Origin: Postechiella marina
Lineage (GTDB): Bacteria > Bacteroidota > Bacteroidia > Flavobacteriales > Flavobacteriaceae
NCBI RefSeq assembly: GCF_039538365.1
Contig: NZ_BAABCA010000007.1
Span: 186,001 to 250,000 of the forward strand
Direction: 5' to 3'
Length of the DNA: 64,000 bases
The translations under genes were made by a program, and so were the position numbers. Positions 1 to 9,304 of this stretch are shown here, piece by piece. Numbering within the stretch: position 1 is the first letter of the stretch; each line of letters opens with the position of its first letter. Under the pieces are notes generated by a model. The model ran no database searches, was not told the DNA's origin, and saw only the letters and a list, made by a program, of their open reading frames with translations.

Positions 1-1
1 A

Positions 2-475
2 ACCCTATACAATATGTATAGAGATAGCATGCATGGAACTATTTATAATATTGTTAGAGACTATAGCATAGCAGACGAAGTTATGCAAGATGTTTTTATA
101 AAAGCATGGCATAAATCCGATACTTACTCGAGCAAAAAAGGACGTTTTTTTACATGGATTTTAAACATTGCAAGAAATGCTGCCATAGATAAAACACGTT
201 CTAAAAACTTTAAGAAAACAAAACAAAACCTTAACTCTGATTTTTTCGTAGATATAATAGAAACCAGTGATAGTTTAGATGACAAAACTGATGCCATAGG
301 TATTAAAAACTTTGTAACTAAACTTGGGCAAAAATGTAAAGATGTTATAGAGCTTCTTTATTTTAAAGGCTACACGCAAAGTGAAGCTTCTGACACCCTA
401 GAAATGCCTATTGGTACAATTAAAACTAGAAACAGAAATTGTATTAAGGAATTAAGAAATATGGTTTTAAATTAA
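2..475 (+). CDS. ECF RNA polymerase sigma factor, 5' end outside the window
   Basis: Sigma-70 family factor of the extracytoplasmic-function group. The reading frame is open to the first base of the window, and the residues before the first ATG (at 14) fit the family, so roughly the first 20-25 residues are missing. Region 2 is seen as the stretch with ADEVMQDVFIKAW and the FFTWILNIARNAAIDK helix; region 4 is the C-terminal helix-turn-helix (QSEASDTLEMPIGTIKTR). The stop is one base before the ATG of the anti-sigma gene, so the two are translationally coupled. A candidate promoter family for this factor is described at 6405-6440 and 32358-32393, though that assignment is inference. Confidence 0.9.
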   Translation, partial: TLYNMYRDSMHGTIYNIVRDYSIADEVMQDVFIKAWHKSDTYSSKKGRFFTWILNIARNAAIDKTRSKNFKKTKQNLNSDFFVDIIETSDSLDDKTDAIGIKNFVTKLGQKCKDVIELLYFKGYTQSEASDTLEMPIGTIKTRNRNCIKELRNMVLN

Positions 476-476
476 A

Positions 477-1280
477 ATGGATATAAAAGCATACATAGAA
501 TCTGGAATTTTAGAGCTATACGTAGCCGGTTCACTTTCTGATCAAGAAAATCAGGAGGTTTACAACCTTATGCAACAACATCCTGAAATATTACAAGAAG
601 TTTTAGAAATAGAAGCTGCCATTATTAAACTTACAGCTTCGACATCTCGAGAAGATAATAACAAGATTTTACAAAGCATAAAAGACGCTTTAGGTTTTAA
701 TAGTAACACCACCAAAGTGGTATCTATAACCAAGCCTAAATACAACTGGATTACTTATTCTGGATGGGCTGCATCAATTTTATTGGCTGCAGGATTATTT
801 TGGACAGTAAATCAAAACAAGCAATTAGAGTCTGACATAAAAATATCTAAAACTCAAGAATCGCTTTTAGAATTTCAAATAGAAAGCTCTAAAAACAGCT
901 TAAAAGAGGCAAATACCTTAATATCTGTTTTACGCGACGATAATATTACTAAAGTACAACTAGCGGGTCAAGGCAATTTTGCTAATACTTATGCTAAAGT
1001 GTATTGGGATAAAGAATCTGATCGTATCTTTTTAGATGCCGCAGGTTTACCAGAACCACCTGAAGGTAAAGTTTACCAAATGTGGTCTTTAAAACTAAAC
1101 CCATTAGCACCAACTAGTTTGGGTACTATTGACGATTTTAAAGCAGATGCTAATAAAATTTTCGAAATTAAAAATGCTAACGATAGTGAAGCTTTTGGTA
1201 TAACGCTTGAACCTACTGGTGGTAGCGCTTCTCCAACTATGGAGCAACTATATACTTTAGGAGTAGTAAGCTCGACATAA
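477..1280 (+). CDS. Anti-sigma factor, RskA/anti-sigma-K type
   Basis: Membrane anti-sigma factor for the ECF sigma just upstream. The N-terminal 85 residues form a cytoplasmic helical domain (start MDIKAYIESGILELYVAG, typical of the zinc-less anti-sigma domain). One transmembrane helix lies at about residues 91-111 (WITYSGWAASILLAAGLFW). A coiled segment and an extracytoplasmic RskA C-terminal domain follow (VYQMWSLKLNPLAPTSLG, then ITLEPTGGS), which is the conserved signature of this family. At 267 aa its length is normal. It is followed by a strong terminator, so sigma and anti-sigma form a closed transcription unit. Confidence 0.88.
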   Translation: MDIKAYIESGILELYVAGSLSDQENQEVYNLMQQHPEILQEVLEIEAAIIKLTASTSREDNNKILQSIKDALGFNSNTTKVVSITKPKYNWITYSGWAASILLAAGLFWTVNQNKQLESDIKISKTQESLLEFQIESSKNSLKEANTLISVLRDDNITKVQLAGQGNFANTYAKVYWDKESDRIFLDAAGLPEPPEGKVYQMWSLKLNPLAPTSLGTIDDFKADANKIFEIKNANDSEAFGITLEPTGGSASPTMEQLYTLGVVSST

Positions 1281-1310
1281 TTTAAACATAGCATTACCAT
1301 AATTTTAAAA

Positions 1311-1349
1311 AAAAGGTTTAATTATAGACATATAATTAAACCTTTTTTT
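1311..1349 (+). terminator. Rho-independent terminator after the sigma/anti-sigma pair
   Basis: AAAGGTTTAATTAT and ATAATTAAACCTTT form a stem of about 14 bp around a 6-nt loop, followed by seven T. The A-run on the left side would let it work on the minus strand too, and it lies between two convergent units. Confidence 0.85.
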
Positions 1350-1506
1350 ATGAGTTTATGTTACTAAACTATTATGCAAAAAAAAACACCCAATTGCATT
1401 TCTACAATCAAGTGTTTCAACCTAACAAAATCAATTAAAAAAACTAATCTTCCCTTAAAATACTAGTGTTTTATTAATCCCTCAATTAATTAAAAATATT
1501 TATATA

Positions 1507-3741
1507 TTAAAATCTATAAGAAATAGTTCCTTTTATAAAAAATGGTGTGCCAGGTGTAAAATGAATTTCTTCTACAGGTTGCGCTTCGTTTTTAAGTCTA
1601 GATTCTGTTGCAAATTGAGTTTCATTCCAATCTACATCAAATAAATTCTCGATTGCAAAACCAACGGTTACATTGCTAAAGCTATAATTAATATTAAAAT
1701 CTGACACAAAATAACCTTTAGCTTCAATACTATTATCTTGGTTTGCTGGTCTATCATCTATATACCTATAACGCAATCCGCCAGAAAAATTATTTAAATT
1801 ATTAACAGACAAGCCACCTGCCATTGTAAAATCTGGTGCTAAGGGTATGTAATTTTGTCCTTCTGCATCTTCAATACTTCTTGCATGTGTTAAGGTGGCA
1901 TCGGTATCCAAAAACAACCAATCGTTTAATTGATATCTAAATCCTAAATCTACACCATAACGCTCTGTTTTTCCGCTAGGTTCTACAATACCAGCATCGC
2001 CTACGTAAACAAATTCTTGTTCTAAAAACAAATACCATAATGCAGAATTAACTACTAATTTAGGTGTAGGTTTCCATATATTACCTATATCTAAACCGTA
2101 AGACCTAGGTAAAATATCTTTTCCTAAGTTGCTAACTACAACTCTTGTATCGTTTGAATGAAAACCTATTCCAGATTTTAAATACAACTGTAAATTTGAT
2201 TTAGCATTGTAATAAAAATTAAGTTTAGGGCTTAAAATAGTTTTAGTTTCTGCCTGAGTTGTATAATTTGTTTGAAGCCTATCATTATATAAAAACTTAA
2301 AATAATCTATACGTAAAGCTGGAGCTATTTTAAACTTGCCAAACTCAAATTCTGCATTTGTATAAGCACTCATATTGGTTTGATTTAAATCTCCTAGTTG
2401 CACATTTTCTAGAGTAGTTGTTCTATTTAATGTTTTAGAAAGCTCTATATCTTTAACTATATCGTGCCTTAAGCTTACACCAGAAGTTAATACCAATTCT
2501 GCTTCTCCAATATGGAGATCGTTTCTTATTTCTGAATTAAACCCTAAAATTTGGCGATTTTCCTTTTGTTTTATTTGATCTCCATTGTCTTCATCTTCTA
2601 AAAAGAAGGTGAAATTTGAGTATAATTCGAAATTGTATTGCGAATAAAAGGCATTCGTTTTTATAGTAGCTTGATCTGAAATATACTTACTAAACTCTAC
2701 ATTAAAGTTGGTTCGAGATGTGGTACCGCCTTCGGTATCATCAATAGCACCAAAACGTGAAATATTACCATTATCTACCTCGCGTTGCGGAATTTGTCCA
2801 GAAGCATCCCAACGACTTGTAAAATGAGACAGGCTTAACGATAACTTATCATTGTTAGGCGAAAAAGACACGTATTTTCCAAATAAATTAAGACGGTTAA
2901 AATTTTGAGGCGAATCGTATGGTCCATCTGTTGCAATATATTCTGTTGCTATGTATGCGTTTTGGTTTTTAGTGTTTTCTAACAAATTAAACATTCCTAA
3001 AGTACGTAGTGTGTTAAATTGTCCCGCAGTAAAAGAAATACTACTTTCTTTTAAATAATCTTTAGTAGAAAAATCGACATATCCAGCTGTAGCAAAATCG
3101 CCCTGATCTGCATAATATGCTCCTTTTCCAAAATCTATTTTATTAATAGTTTCTGGTATTACAAAGTGTAAATCGCTATAGCCTTGCCCATGAGCATGAG
3201 ATACCATATTTATTGGCATGCCATCAACCGATAGAGAAATATCTGTACCATGATCTATATCAAACCCTCTTAAAAATATTTGCTCTGCCTTACCTCCTCC
3301 TGCATGTTGACCAATAATTAATCCTGGTACTTTTCGTAATATTTCTTGAGACGAATTTACCGGATTTGTTTTTATATCTAACCTAGAAATTGTACTTATA
3401 GGGTTTAACTCTTCTGTTATAACTAACTCGTTTAACTGAAATGTTTTTTCTGCTAAAGCTATCTTTTGCTTGGTATTAAAACTATCTAAGTTTAGAACAA
3501 ACACGGTATTTTTAAATCCTAAAAGACCTACTTTTATAGAATCTCCCACATGATTATCATTTAAAATAAAAACACCATTCTCTGTAGAGTGCGCATGACT
3601 TTTGGTATTTAAATTATAAATATAAGCGCCTTCTAATGGTTGATTAAGCTTGTTATATATTGTTCCTTTTATTTGCTGTGCATACCCAAAACTAAATTTA
3701 AGTGTCACTAATAAAAATAATATATGTTTTAAATTTCTCAT
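1507..3741 (-). CDS. TonB-dependent outer-membrane receptor
   Basis: Outer-membrane active transporter, 744 aa. It has a signal peptide (MRNLKHILFLLVTLKFSFGYAQ), a carboxypeptidase-like regulatory beta domain at about residues 24-105, a plug domain at about 120-230 and a C-terminal beta-barrel ending in an aromatic residue (...GTISYRF). The plug carries a histidine-rich segment (INMVSHAHGQGYSDLHF) that could touch a metal or substrate. It is the last gene of a leftward set with a TPR lipoprotein and two DUF4331 proteins. The substrate cannot be read from sequence; the co-transcribed lipoprotein suggests a partner at the cell surface. Confidence 0.9.
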   Translation of the reverse strand: MRNLKHILFLLVTLKFSFGYAQQIKGTIYNKLNQPLEGAYIYNLNTKSHAHSTENGVFILNDNHVGDSIKVGLLGFKNTVFVLNLDSFNTKQKIALAEKTFQLNELVITEELNPISTISRLDIKTNPVNSSQEILRKVPGLIIGQHAGGGKAEQIFLRGFDIDHGTDISLSVDGMPINMVSHAHGQGYSDLHFVIPETINKIDFGKGAYYADQGDFATAGYVDFSTKDYLKESSISFTAGQFNTLRTLGMFNLLENTKNQNAYIATEYIATDGPYDSPQNFNRLNLFGKYVSFSPNNDKLSLSLSHFTSRWDASGQIPQREVDNGNISRFGAIDDTEGGTTSRTNFNVEFSKYISDQATIKTNAFYSQYNFELYSNFTFFLEDEDNGDQIKQKENRQILGFNSEIRNDLHIGEAELVLTSGVSLRHDIVKDIELSKTLNRTTTLENVQLGDLNQTNMSAYTNAEFEFGKFKIAPALRIDYFKFLYNDRLQTNYTTQAETKTILSPKLNFYYNAKSNLQLYLKSGIGFHSNDTRVVVSNLGKDILPRSYGLDIGNIWKPTPKLVVNSALWYLFLEQEFVYVGDAGIVEPSGKTERYGVDLGFRYQLNDWLFLDTDATLTHARSIEDAEGQNYIPLAPDFTMAGGLSVNNLNNFSGGLRYRYIDDRPANQDNSIEAKGYFVSDFNINYSFSNVTVGFAIENLFDVDWNETQFATESRLKNEAQPVEEIHFTPGTPFFIKGTISYRF

Positions 3742-3760
3742 TATTTAGTACTTTATGTTT

Positions 3761-5050
3761 TTATATATTTTTAATTTTCTCAGCCATTAAAGGTCCAAGC
3801 TCAAAAGTACTTTCTAATAACTCTTTTTTCAAATTTTTAGCATCATTAAATTTACCATTTGCTTTGTAAACTTTTGCTAAATGAAATAATGTTTCTGGTT
3901 CAAAAGTTTTTCCAACAACATATTTTTCCATAACTGCTAAAGCGTCTTTAACATCGCCATGGTTATAATAGGTCCATGCTAATAAATCGTAAGATTGCGG
4001 TGTCGGTCTGTTTGCTATTTCTTGGTTTGCAATAGCCAATGCCTTGGCAGATTTTTTTTGATTTTCTGCTAATAATAACGCATTGTACTTATTGTACATG
4101 TCTCCGTATAACGGATTACTCACGTCTTTTTGGTACAATTCTAATTCTGTTAATTTTAAATTTTCATCGTTTTTAAATTCTGCAATTTCAGATTTTAAAA
4201 GGTGATAATCTGGTGCATTATAACCTTGAGTTACTGCGTTTAAAATACGTAAAGCTTCGTCTGGATTTTTTTCGTAAGAATACACTATCCATGCAATACC
4301 CTTTTTAGCATAAGCATCGTTTGGATCTATTTCTAAGGCTTTTAAATAAAAATTATAAGACATCTCTATTAAGCCTGCATGCCCGTAATAATCTGCAAGA
4401 TTTGTGTACGTCCACTGCTTTGTGCCTGGTAAATTTGATGACTCGGCAATAGCCATTGCTTTATCTAAATACTTTATAGCGCCATCTAAATTACCTTTAT
4501 GATCTAACCATTTAGACAATCTTATTAAATAATCGAAATCGTTAAAATCTTCAAACGTATTTAAATTTTGTTTAGCCATTTTATAATTACCTAACTCTAA
4601 ATACACATCGAATAGCATTTTTTGAGTAGACTCTAAGTTTTCGCCAATAGCCTCTGCTTTTTTTAGCAACTCTAAAGAGGATTTAAATTTATGCTGAGAA
4701 ATATAATTTCTAGCCAGAGCTCTTAAATAACCAGATTTTTTATAGTTGGTAGCTTTATTAGCATCTATTAAATGTTTTTCTGCTTTTATAAGCGACTCTA
4801 TATTACCAGTTTTGTTAAATAATAAAGATTGAGCTGCTGCTGCTTTAACCAAGTATGGAAATTGATTTGGGTCTTTTTCTAGCTTTTTTTCCCAGAAAGC
4901 ATAATCTGCCAAAGCAAGTTGCAGCACCTCATCTTTATCTGTTTGTAAATATGTGTTATAATCTAATTGATTTGTAATTTGTTGGTTGTTGTTTTTACAG
5001 CTTAAAGCACATACAAACAAGACCATTATTAATATTTTGTTAGGATTCAT
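3761..5050 (-). CDS. TPR-repeat lipoprotein
   Basis: 429 aa lipoprotein with signal and lipobox (VLFVCALSC, Cys18), so it is expected to be anchored in an outer or inner membrane leaflet. The rest is helical with tetratricopeptide repeats, clearest around residues 175-260 (DGAIKYLDKAMAIAES; MSYNFYLKALEIDPNDAYAKKGIAWIVY) and again near the C-terminus. It ends 19 bp before the TonB receptor start, on the same strand, which suggests co-transcription and a role as an accessory of that receptor or as a scaffold for the DUF4331 proteins. No catalytic motif seen. Confidence 0.82.
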   Translation of the reverse strand: MNPNKILIMVLFVCALSCKNNNQQITNQLDYNTYLQTDKDEVLQLALADYAFWEKKLEKDPNQFPYLVKAAAAQSLLFNKTGNIESLIKAEKHLIDANKATNYKKSGYLRALARNYISQHKFKSSLELLKKAEAIGENLESTQKMLFDVYLELGNYKMAKQNLNTFEDFNDFDYLIRLSKWLDHKGNLDGAIKYLDKAMAIAESSNLPGTKQWTYTNLADYYGHAGLIEMSYNFYLKALEIDPNDAYAKKGIAWIVYSYEKNPDEALRILNAVTQGYNAPDYHLLKSEIAEFKNDENLKLTELELYQKDVSNPLYGDMYNKYNALLLAENQKKSAKALAIANQEIANRPTPQSYDLLAWTYYNHGDVKDALAVMEKYVVGKTFEPETLFHLAKVYKANGKFNDAKNLKKELLESTFELGPLMAEKIKNI

Positions 5051-5082
5051 AATAATAGTTTTTTTAATTTTTGTTAGGTAAT

Positions 5083-5122
5083 AAAAAAAAATCAGAGCAT
5101 ATTAGGTAGTATGCTCTGATTT
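5083..5122 (-). terminator. Terminator between the DUF4331 genes and the TPR/TonB genes
   Basis: ATCAGAGCATA pairs with TATGCTCTGAT around an 8-nt loop. On the minus strand it is followed by a run of T. It lies inside the leftward gene set, so it may reduce expression of the TPR lipoprotein and receptor compared with the DUF4331 genes. Confidence 0.7.
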
Positions 5123-5130
5123 GAGAGCTT

Positions 5131-5688
5131 CTACCAAGGTGAAGCTAAATATGGAAATGAGGTCAAAAAGGGTTTATCATTTGCATCTACGTTATCGTCA
5201 GACAGTGTTGGGTTTTCAGAGAAATCTTCTCCTCCAAAAATTAATAATAATTCTACTGTAATAACATCGTCTGCTAAAGCACGACCTGTTAAAACGTTAG
5301 TCCCGTCATAAAAAGTTGTAGTTCCGTCTAAAGAAACATTTAAAACATCTGTAGCTAAAAGCCCTGTAAATGTTGGAGCATCTAGCATTAATGCATTTTG
5401 ATCTCCTTCGTTTGCATAAGCAGGACTTAAACCTGTTAAATTGGTTTCGAACATGCTTTGAAATGCTGCATTTTGCTCTGATGGAATTGTAGTGTTAAAC
5501 GCATCTTTACTATCTGCAGAAACAAAAACAGTATTTACTGCTGGTCTACCCATTTGATCTTCTTGCATATATGTTCCAGAAAAATCTGGTCCGGTTGGCA
5601 TAACTACATTGTTATCGTCGTCGTTAGAACAGTTAAATGCTAAAACAGAAATAGATAAAGCGAATGTTAATATTTTTATAGTTTTCAT
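5131..5688 (-). CDS. DUF4331-type lipoprotein (C-terminal-like part)
   Basis: 185 aa lipoprotein (SVLAFNCSNDDDN, Cys20). The core QMGRPAVNTVFV followed by a stretch of asparagine/phenylalanine-rich sequence resembles the second half of DUF4331 proteins, while the gene upstream resembles the first half. Both have their own signal sequence, so they look like two exported proteins that share one fold rather than a broken gene. Function unknown. It is 24 bp downstream of the other DUF4331 gene and should share its ECF-type promoter. Confidence 0.7.
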   Translation of the reverse strand: MKTIKILTFALSISVLAFNCSNDDDNNVVMPTGPDFSGTYMQEDQMGRPAVNTVFVSADSKDAFNTTIPSEQNAAFQSMFETNLTGLSPAYANEGDQNALMLDAPTFTGLLATDVLNVSLDGTTTFYDGTNVLTGRALADDVITVELLLIFGGEDFSENPTLSDDNVDANDKPFLTSFPYLASPW

Positions 5689-5712
5689 AATTTATATCTT
5701 AATGGTTATTTA

Positions 5713-6363
5713 TTATTTTCTTTTAGATTCTACCCAAGTATTAATGACACCAGAACCACCAATCATAGATTTTGGAACTTCGACTACGATAGACATAACA
5801 TTACTTCCTGCAAATGTATCTGCTCCTGGATCGTTAAAGCTAGGGGCATCACCTGCTATTATTTCGCTATATCTAGCAAAGTCCATAAAGAAAGGATCGT
5901 CTCTTGGTCCTGCAAAAAATGTCATTCCGTTTAAAGAAGATGTAATAGCATTAGATCCGTAAGGTGTAATATCTACCCAACCACCAGCAGTAGCGGTTGT
6001 AGCAATAGTACTTGCTAAACCTGTTTGCGATGGTGCCACTGGCCCAAAAAAGTACATTTTACCATCTCTTGGTATTGCTTGAATAACAAGATCTTCAACC
6101 TTATCATCATTGGTATCAATATTAAATTCTACCAATACGTTTTCGTCAAACATAGCTGCACTAGTTGCACTTGGGCTTAATAAACCTTGTACATTAGCTA
6201 CAAATACTAAATTGTCTTCGTCTTCACCTTGAAAGGCATAAAAATCTGTAATATCACTACTACCTCCTTTTACTGCTGGCGCATCAATATGATCTGCCGC
6301 TACTAATAAGAATCCAGCTACCGCTACTATTCCTATTCCTAAAACTTGTTTTAAATTCTTCAT
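5713..6363 (-). CDS. DUF4331 exported protein (N-terminal-like part)
   Basis: 216 aa, with signal-like N-terminus (LGIGIVAVAGFLLVAADHIDAP). The motif DHIDAPAVKGGSSDITDFYAF is the characteristic start of DUF4331 proteins, and IDTNDDKVEDLVIQ is another conserved segment. It is first in the leftward set and has a well-defined ECF-type promoter at 6405-6440. Full-length DUF4331 proteins are usually about twice this long, with the remaining segments apparently supplied by the next gene. Biochemical function is not established. Confidence 0.78.
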   Translation of the reverse strand: MKNLKQVLGIGIVAVAGFLLVAADHIDAPAVKGGSSDITDFYAFQGEDEDNLVFVANVQGLLSPSATSAAMFDENVLVEFNIDTNDDKVEDLVIQAIPRDGKMYFFGPVAPSQTGLASTIATTATAGGWVDITPYGSNAITSSLNGMTFFAGPRDDPFFMDFARYSEIIAGDAPSFNDPGADTFAGSNVMSIVVEVPKSMIGGSGVINTWVESKRK

Positions 6364-6404
6364 AATTTTGAAAATTTTGTTAAATTGTTAATTATTGACT
6401 TCAC

Positions 6405-6440
6405 GCATACCTACGAAGTTTTTTTAGGAGCGGTTTTGTT
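6405..6440 (-). promoter_or_regulatory. ECF-type promoter upstream of the DUF4331 operon
   Basis: On the minus strand: AACAAAACCGCTC, 8 nt, then ACTTCGTAGGTATGC. The same two boxes with the same 8-nt gap occur at 32358-32393. An AAC-rich -35 and a CGTA -10 about 17 bp apart fit the general pattern of ECF promoters. Assignment to the sigma factor at the left edge is inference. Confidence 0.7.
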
Positions 6441-6518
6441 AAAATTATGTTAAAGCGAAAAAAGTGCTAAATATTGGAGATAAAATTTATCTTTACTCTA
6501 ATTATAATTTGCTAAAAA

Positions 6519-7691
6519 ATGAATCCGTCAGCTAACGGTTGGATAAAAAAACTACTTAAAGAAGTAAAAGGCAAAGATGCTTTTTTTAATTTTAAAGACG
6601 ATGTGTTTTACAATGCAGCACGGTCTAGTGGTTTTATATATGGTAGCAACATTAATATTATATCGCATATTATTGACAAAGAAGATCTTACAGAAGAAGA
6701 AATATGCAAAGTAAACTTACTTATTTCCTTTCTTTATACGCATAAAAACTCAAACTGTAAAGATGATTTTACAGATAGTGTTATTAACTTTTACACTGCT
6801 ATAAACGAAATAAAAAAATCTTTTTTTAACGATCTTTTTATTGGTAAAAAATCTGAAGAACAGTTAGAAAGAATTATACATAAACGCATTCAAATTGATG
6901 CTAACCTTATTACCAAAAACTTTAATTATTTTATAATTAATGCACTTTTATTTGTCGATGTACTAGCTTACAAGCATTATTTAACTCATAAAGACATATC
7001 GAAAGATTACATAAAAAATCTAGAAGCTTCTTTAGAGTGCATTACACTTAATGTTTTAAACTCTAAAACGGTTAAAAATAAATATGACGACGGATTAATT
7101 AAACTTTTTGAGTCGTCTTTACGTTTTCAAAATAATGCTAATATAGATTATAAAACCGCTATAAATCAATTAGAAACTAGTCTAGAAAAATTTTATATTC
7201 TCGATATTGCCTGTATGAGCACTTGGAGCGATCGTGTTATAGACAACAACGAAGCTTTATTTTTAAATATGCTTGGCAAAGATTTAAACCTACATGCTAC
7301 ACGTGTAAAAGAATCTATTGAGGTTGTTAATTATTTTTACTCAACAAACAAAGACAACATAGCCCTTTTAAGCTCTAAAAATATTGTAAAAAGTTTTTAC
7401 AATAATTCTAGTAAAATGGTAAATAAACTAATTTCGAGAAATAGTAAACGTTTGTATCAAGAGTTAAAAGACAGCAAGGAACTAATGATTCTTATTTCGC
7501 AATCTACCGTTAGAGACTTAACCGAAGCCGAAGCAAAAAAAGTACAAGAACAACTACTCGACATTTTTAAATCTATACCAAGTCTAGCCATCTTTTTATT
7601 GCCTGGCGGAGCAATATTACTACCACTGGTAATAAAATTTATTCCAAAACTATTACCATCTGCTTTTGATGACAACAGAGTTGAGGAGTAA
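6519..7691 (+). CDS. LETM1-like protein
   Basis: 390 aa, mostly helical. The last 60 residues hold a hydrophobic segment with the motif SIPSLAIFLLPGGAILLPLVI followed by FIPKLLPSAF, which matches the membrane/core region of LETM1-type proteins; Bacteroidota homologues are annotated as LETM1-related and biofilm-associated. No signal peptide. The first 300 residues are a family-specific helical domain without recognisable motifs. It stands alone, 71 bp before the decarboxylase gene. The role in ion transport known for mitochondrial LETM1 should not be assumed. Confidence 0.75.
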   Translation: MNPSANGWIKKLLKEVKGKDAFFNFKDDVFYNAARSSGFIYGSNINIISHIIDKEDLTEEEICKVNLLISFLYTHKNSNCKDDFTDSVINFYTAINEIKKSFFNDLFIGKKSEEQLERIIHKRIQIDANLITKNFNYFIINALLFVDVLAYKHYLTHKDISKDYIKNLEASLECITLNVLNSKTVKNKYDDGLIKLFESSLRFQNNANIDYKTAINQLETSLEKFYILDIACMSTWSDRVIDNNEALFLNMLGKDLNLHATRVKESIEVVNYFYSTNKDNIALLSSKNIVKSFYNNSSKMVNKLISRNSKRLYQELKDSKELMILISQSTVRDLTEAEAKKVQEQLLDIFKSIPSLAIFLLPGGAILLPLVIKFIPKLLPSAFDDNRVEE

Positions 7692-7762
7692 ATAAACTCT
7701 TAAAAAAAATCTATTTAAAGGTTATTTTATGTAATTTTCTTGATATAATTTGAAGATTACAC

Positions 7763-9217
7763 ATGAAAAACCTGTTAGAAAATAACGAAAACTTAGACCC
7801 TGAAGATTGGGAAGCCTCTAAAGCATTAATGCACAAAATGGTAGATGATGCTTTTGACTATGTAAAAAACGTTAGAGATCGTAAAATTTGGCAAAATATG
7901 CCTAACGAGGTTTTAGAAACCTTTAAAACTAAATTACCAAAAACACCTAGTAGCAGCGCTTCTGTTTACCAAGAATTACAAGATAATGTATTACCCTACC
8001 CTATGGGAAATATTCATCCTCGTTTTTGGGCTTGGTATATGGGAAACGGAACCATATCTGGTGTTATGGGAGATTTCTGGGCCTCTATTTTAAACCCTAA
8101 TTTAGGCGGAGGCAACCATGCTGCGCATAAAGTAGAAGAACAAGTTATTAATTGGATTAAAGAAATTATAGGTTTTCCTGAAACCGCTAGCGGATTACTT
8201 GTAAGCGGTGGCTCTATGGCAAATTACTCTGGCTTAACTGTAGCAAGAAACGTAAAAGCTGGTTACGATATTAGAGCCGAGGGTTTAAAAGAAAACAACC
8301 TAGTATTTTATGGCTCGACAGAAGTACATAGCTGCAATACCAAGGCTGTAGAGTTGTTAGGTTTAGGCACAAAAGGCTTAAAAAAAATTAAGGTTAATAA
8401 TGATTATACCATAAATATTAATGCCTTAAAACAGCAAATTGCTTTAGATAAAGCCAACGGATTGCAACCCATTTGTGTTATTGGTACTTCTGGCACAGTA
8501 AACACGGGTGCCATAGACAACCTAAATGCTATTGCAGATATTTGCGAAAAAGAAAACTTATGGTTTCATGTAGATGGTGCTATTGGTGCTATTGCCATGT
8601 TATCAAACAAAGTAAAACCGCAACTAAATGGTATTCAAAGAGCTAATTCTGTAGCTTTAGATTTGCACAAATGGCTACATATGCCTTTTGAAGCTGGCTG
8701 TGTGCTAATAAAAGATAGTTACGAGCATAAAAACACCTTTTCTTTAATTCCAGAATATTTAGAAAAAAATACACGAGGCTTAGCCTCTGGCGACAATTGG
8801 TTTAGCGAGTATGGCTTGCAATTATCTAGACGTTTTAGAGCCCTAAAAGTTTGGATGTCGTTAAAAGAACACGGTAGCGAAAAATTTGGTAGAATGATAA
8901 CCAAAAACGTAGATCAAGCCTATTATCTAGCCAACCTTATAGAAATACATCCAGATTTAGAACTCTTGGCACCTGTGGGTATGGATATTGTTTGTTTTAG
9001 ATACAATAATGGTAATAATACATTAAACGAATTAAATGCAATAAATAAAGAAATTAAACTACAAATAGAAGAACGTGCCATAGCACTTCCTGGCTACACC
9101 ACTTTAAACAACATATATTGTATACGCTGTGCAATTTCTAGCCACCGTGTTACTAATGCAGATTTTGATGACTTAATAACCCACATTTTAAGTATTGGCA
9201 AAGCAATTAGTAAATAA
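7763..9217 (+). CDS. Pyridoxal-phosphate-dependent amino-acid decarboxylase (group II)
   Basis: 484 aa enzyme of the aromatic-amino-acid/glutamate decarboxylase family. The PLP-binding lysine is in VALDLHKWLHMPFEAG (Lys303); FHVDGAIGA provides the aspartate that contacts the pyridine ring; VSGGSMANYSGL and GTSGTVNTGAIDN are the conserved phosphate and substrate loops. It would remove CO2 from an amino acid to give an amine in the cytoplasm. The exact substrate cannot be told from motifs. Length is normal for the family. It appears to be a single-gene unit. Confidence 0.88.
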   Translation: MKNLLENNENLDPEDWEASKALMHKMVDDAFDYVKNVRDRKIWQNMPNEVLETFKTKLPKTPSSSASVYQELQDNVLPYPMGNIHPRFWAWYMGNGTISGVMGDFWASILNPNLGGGNHAAHKVEEQVINWIKEIIGFPETASGLLVSGGSMANYSGLTVARNVKAGYDIRAEGLKENNLVFYGSTEVHSCNTKAVELLGLGTKGLKKIKVNNDYTININALKQQIALDKANGLQPICVIGTSGTVNTGAIDNLNAIADICEKENLWFHVDGAIGAIAMLSNKVKPQLNGIQRANSVALDLHKWLHMPFEAGCVLIKDSYEHKNTFSLIPEYLEKNTRGLASGDNWFSEYGLQLSRRFRALKVWMSLKEHGSEKFGRMITKNVDQAYYLANLIEIHPDLELLAPVGMDIVCFRYNNGNNTLNELNAINKEIKLQIEERAIALPGYTTLNNIYCIRCAISSHRVTNADFDDLITHILSIGKAISK

Positions 9218-9304
9218 GTCATTCACTTTATATTTGAAATAATATAAATTTTGCTTTTTTTCAGTTAGATTTACAACAATATTAACTATCCAACATAAAC
9301 ATAC

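Noticed and set aside
5083..5122. Riboswitch before the TPR lipoprotein gene
   Set aside because: A simple stem with T-run explains it; no further structure or conserved motif is visible.
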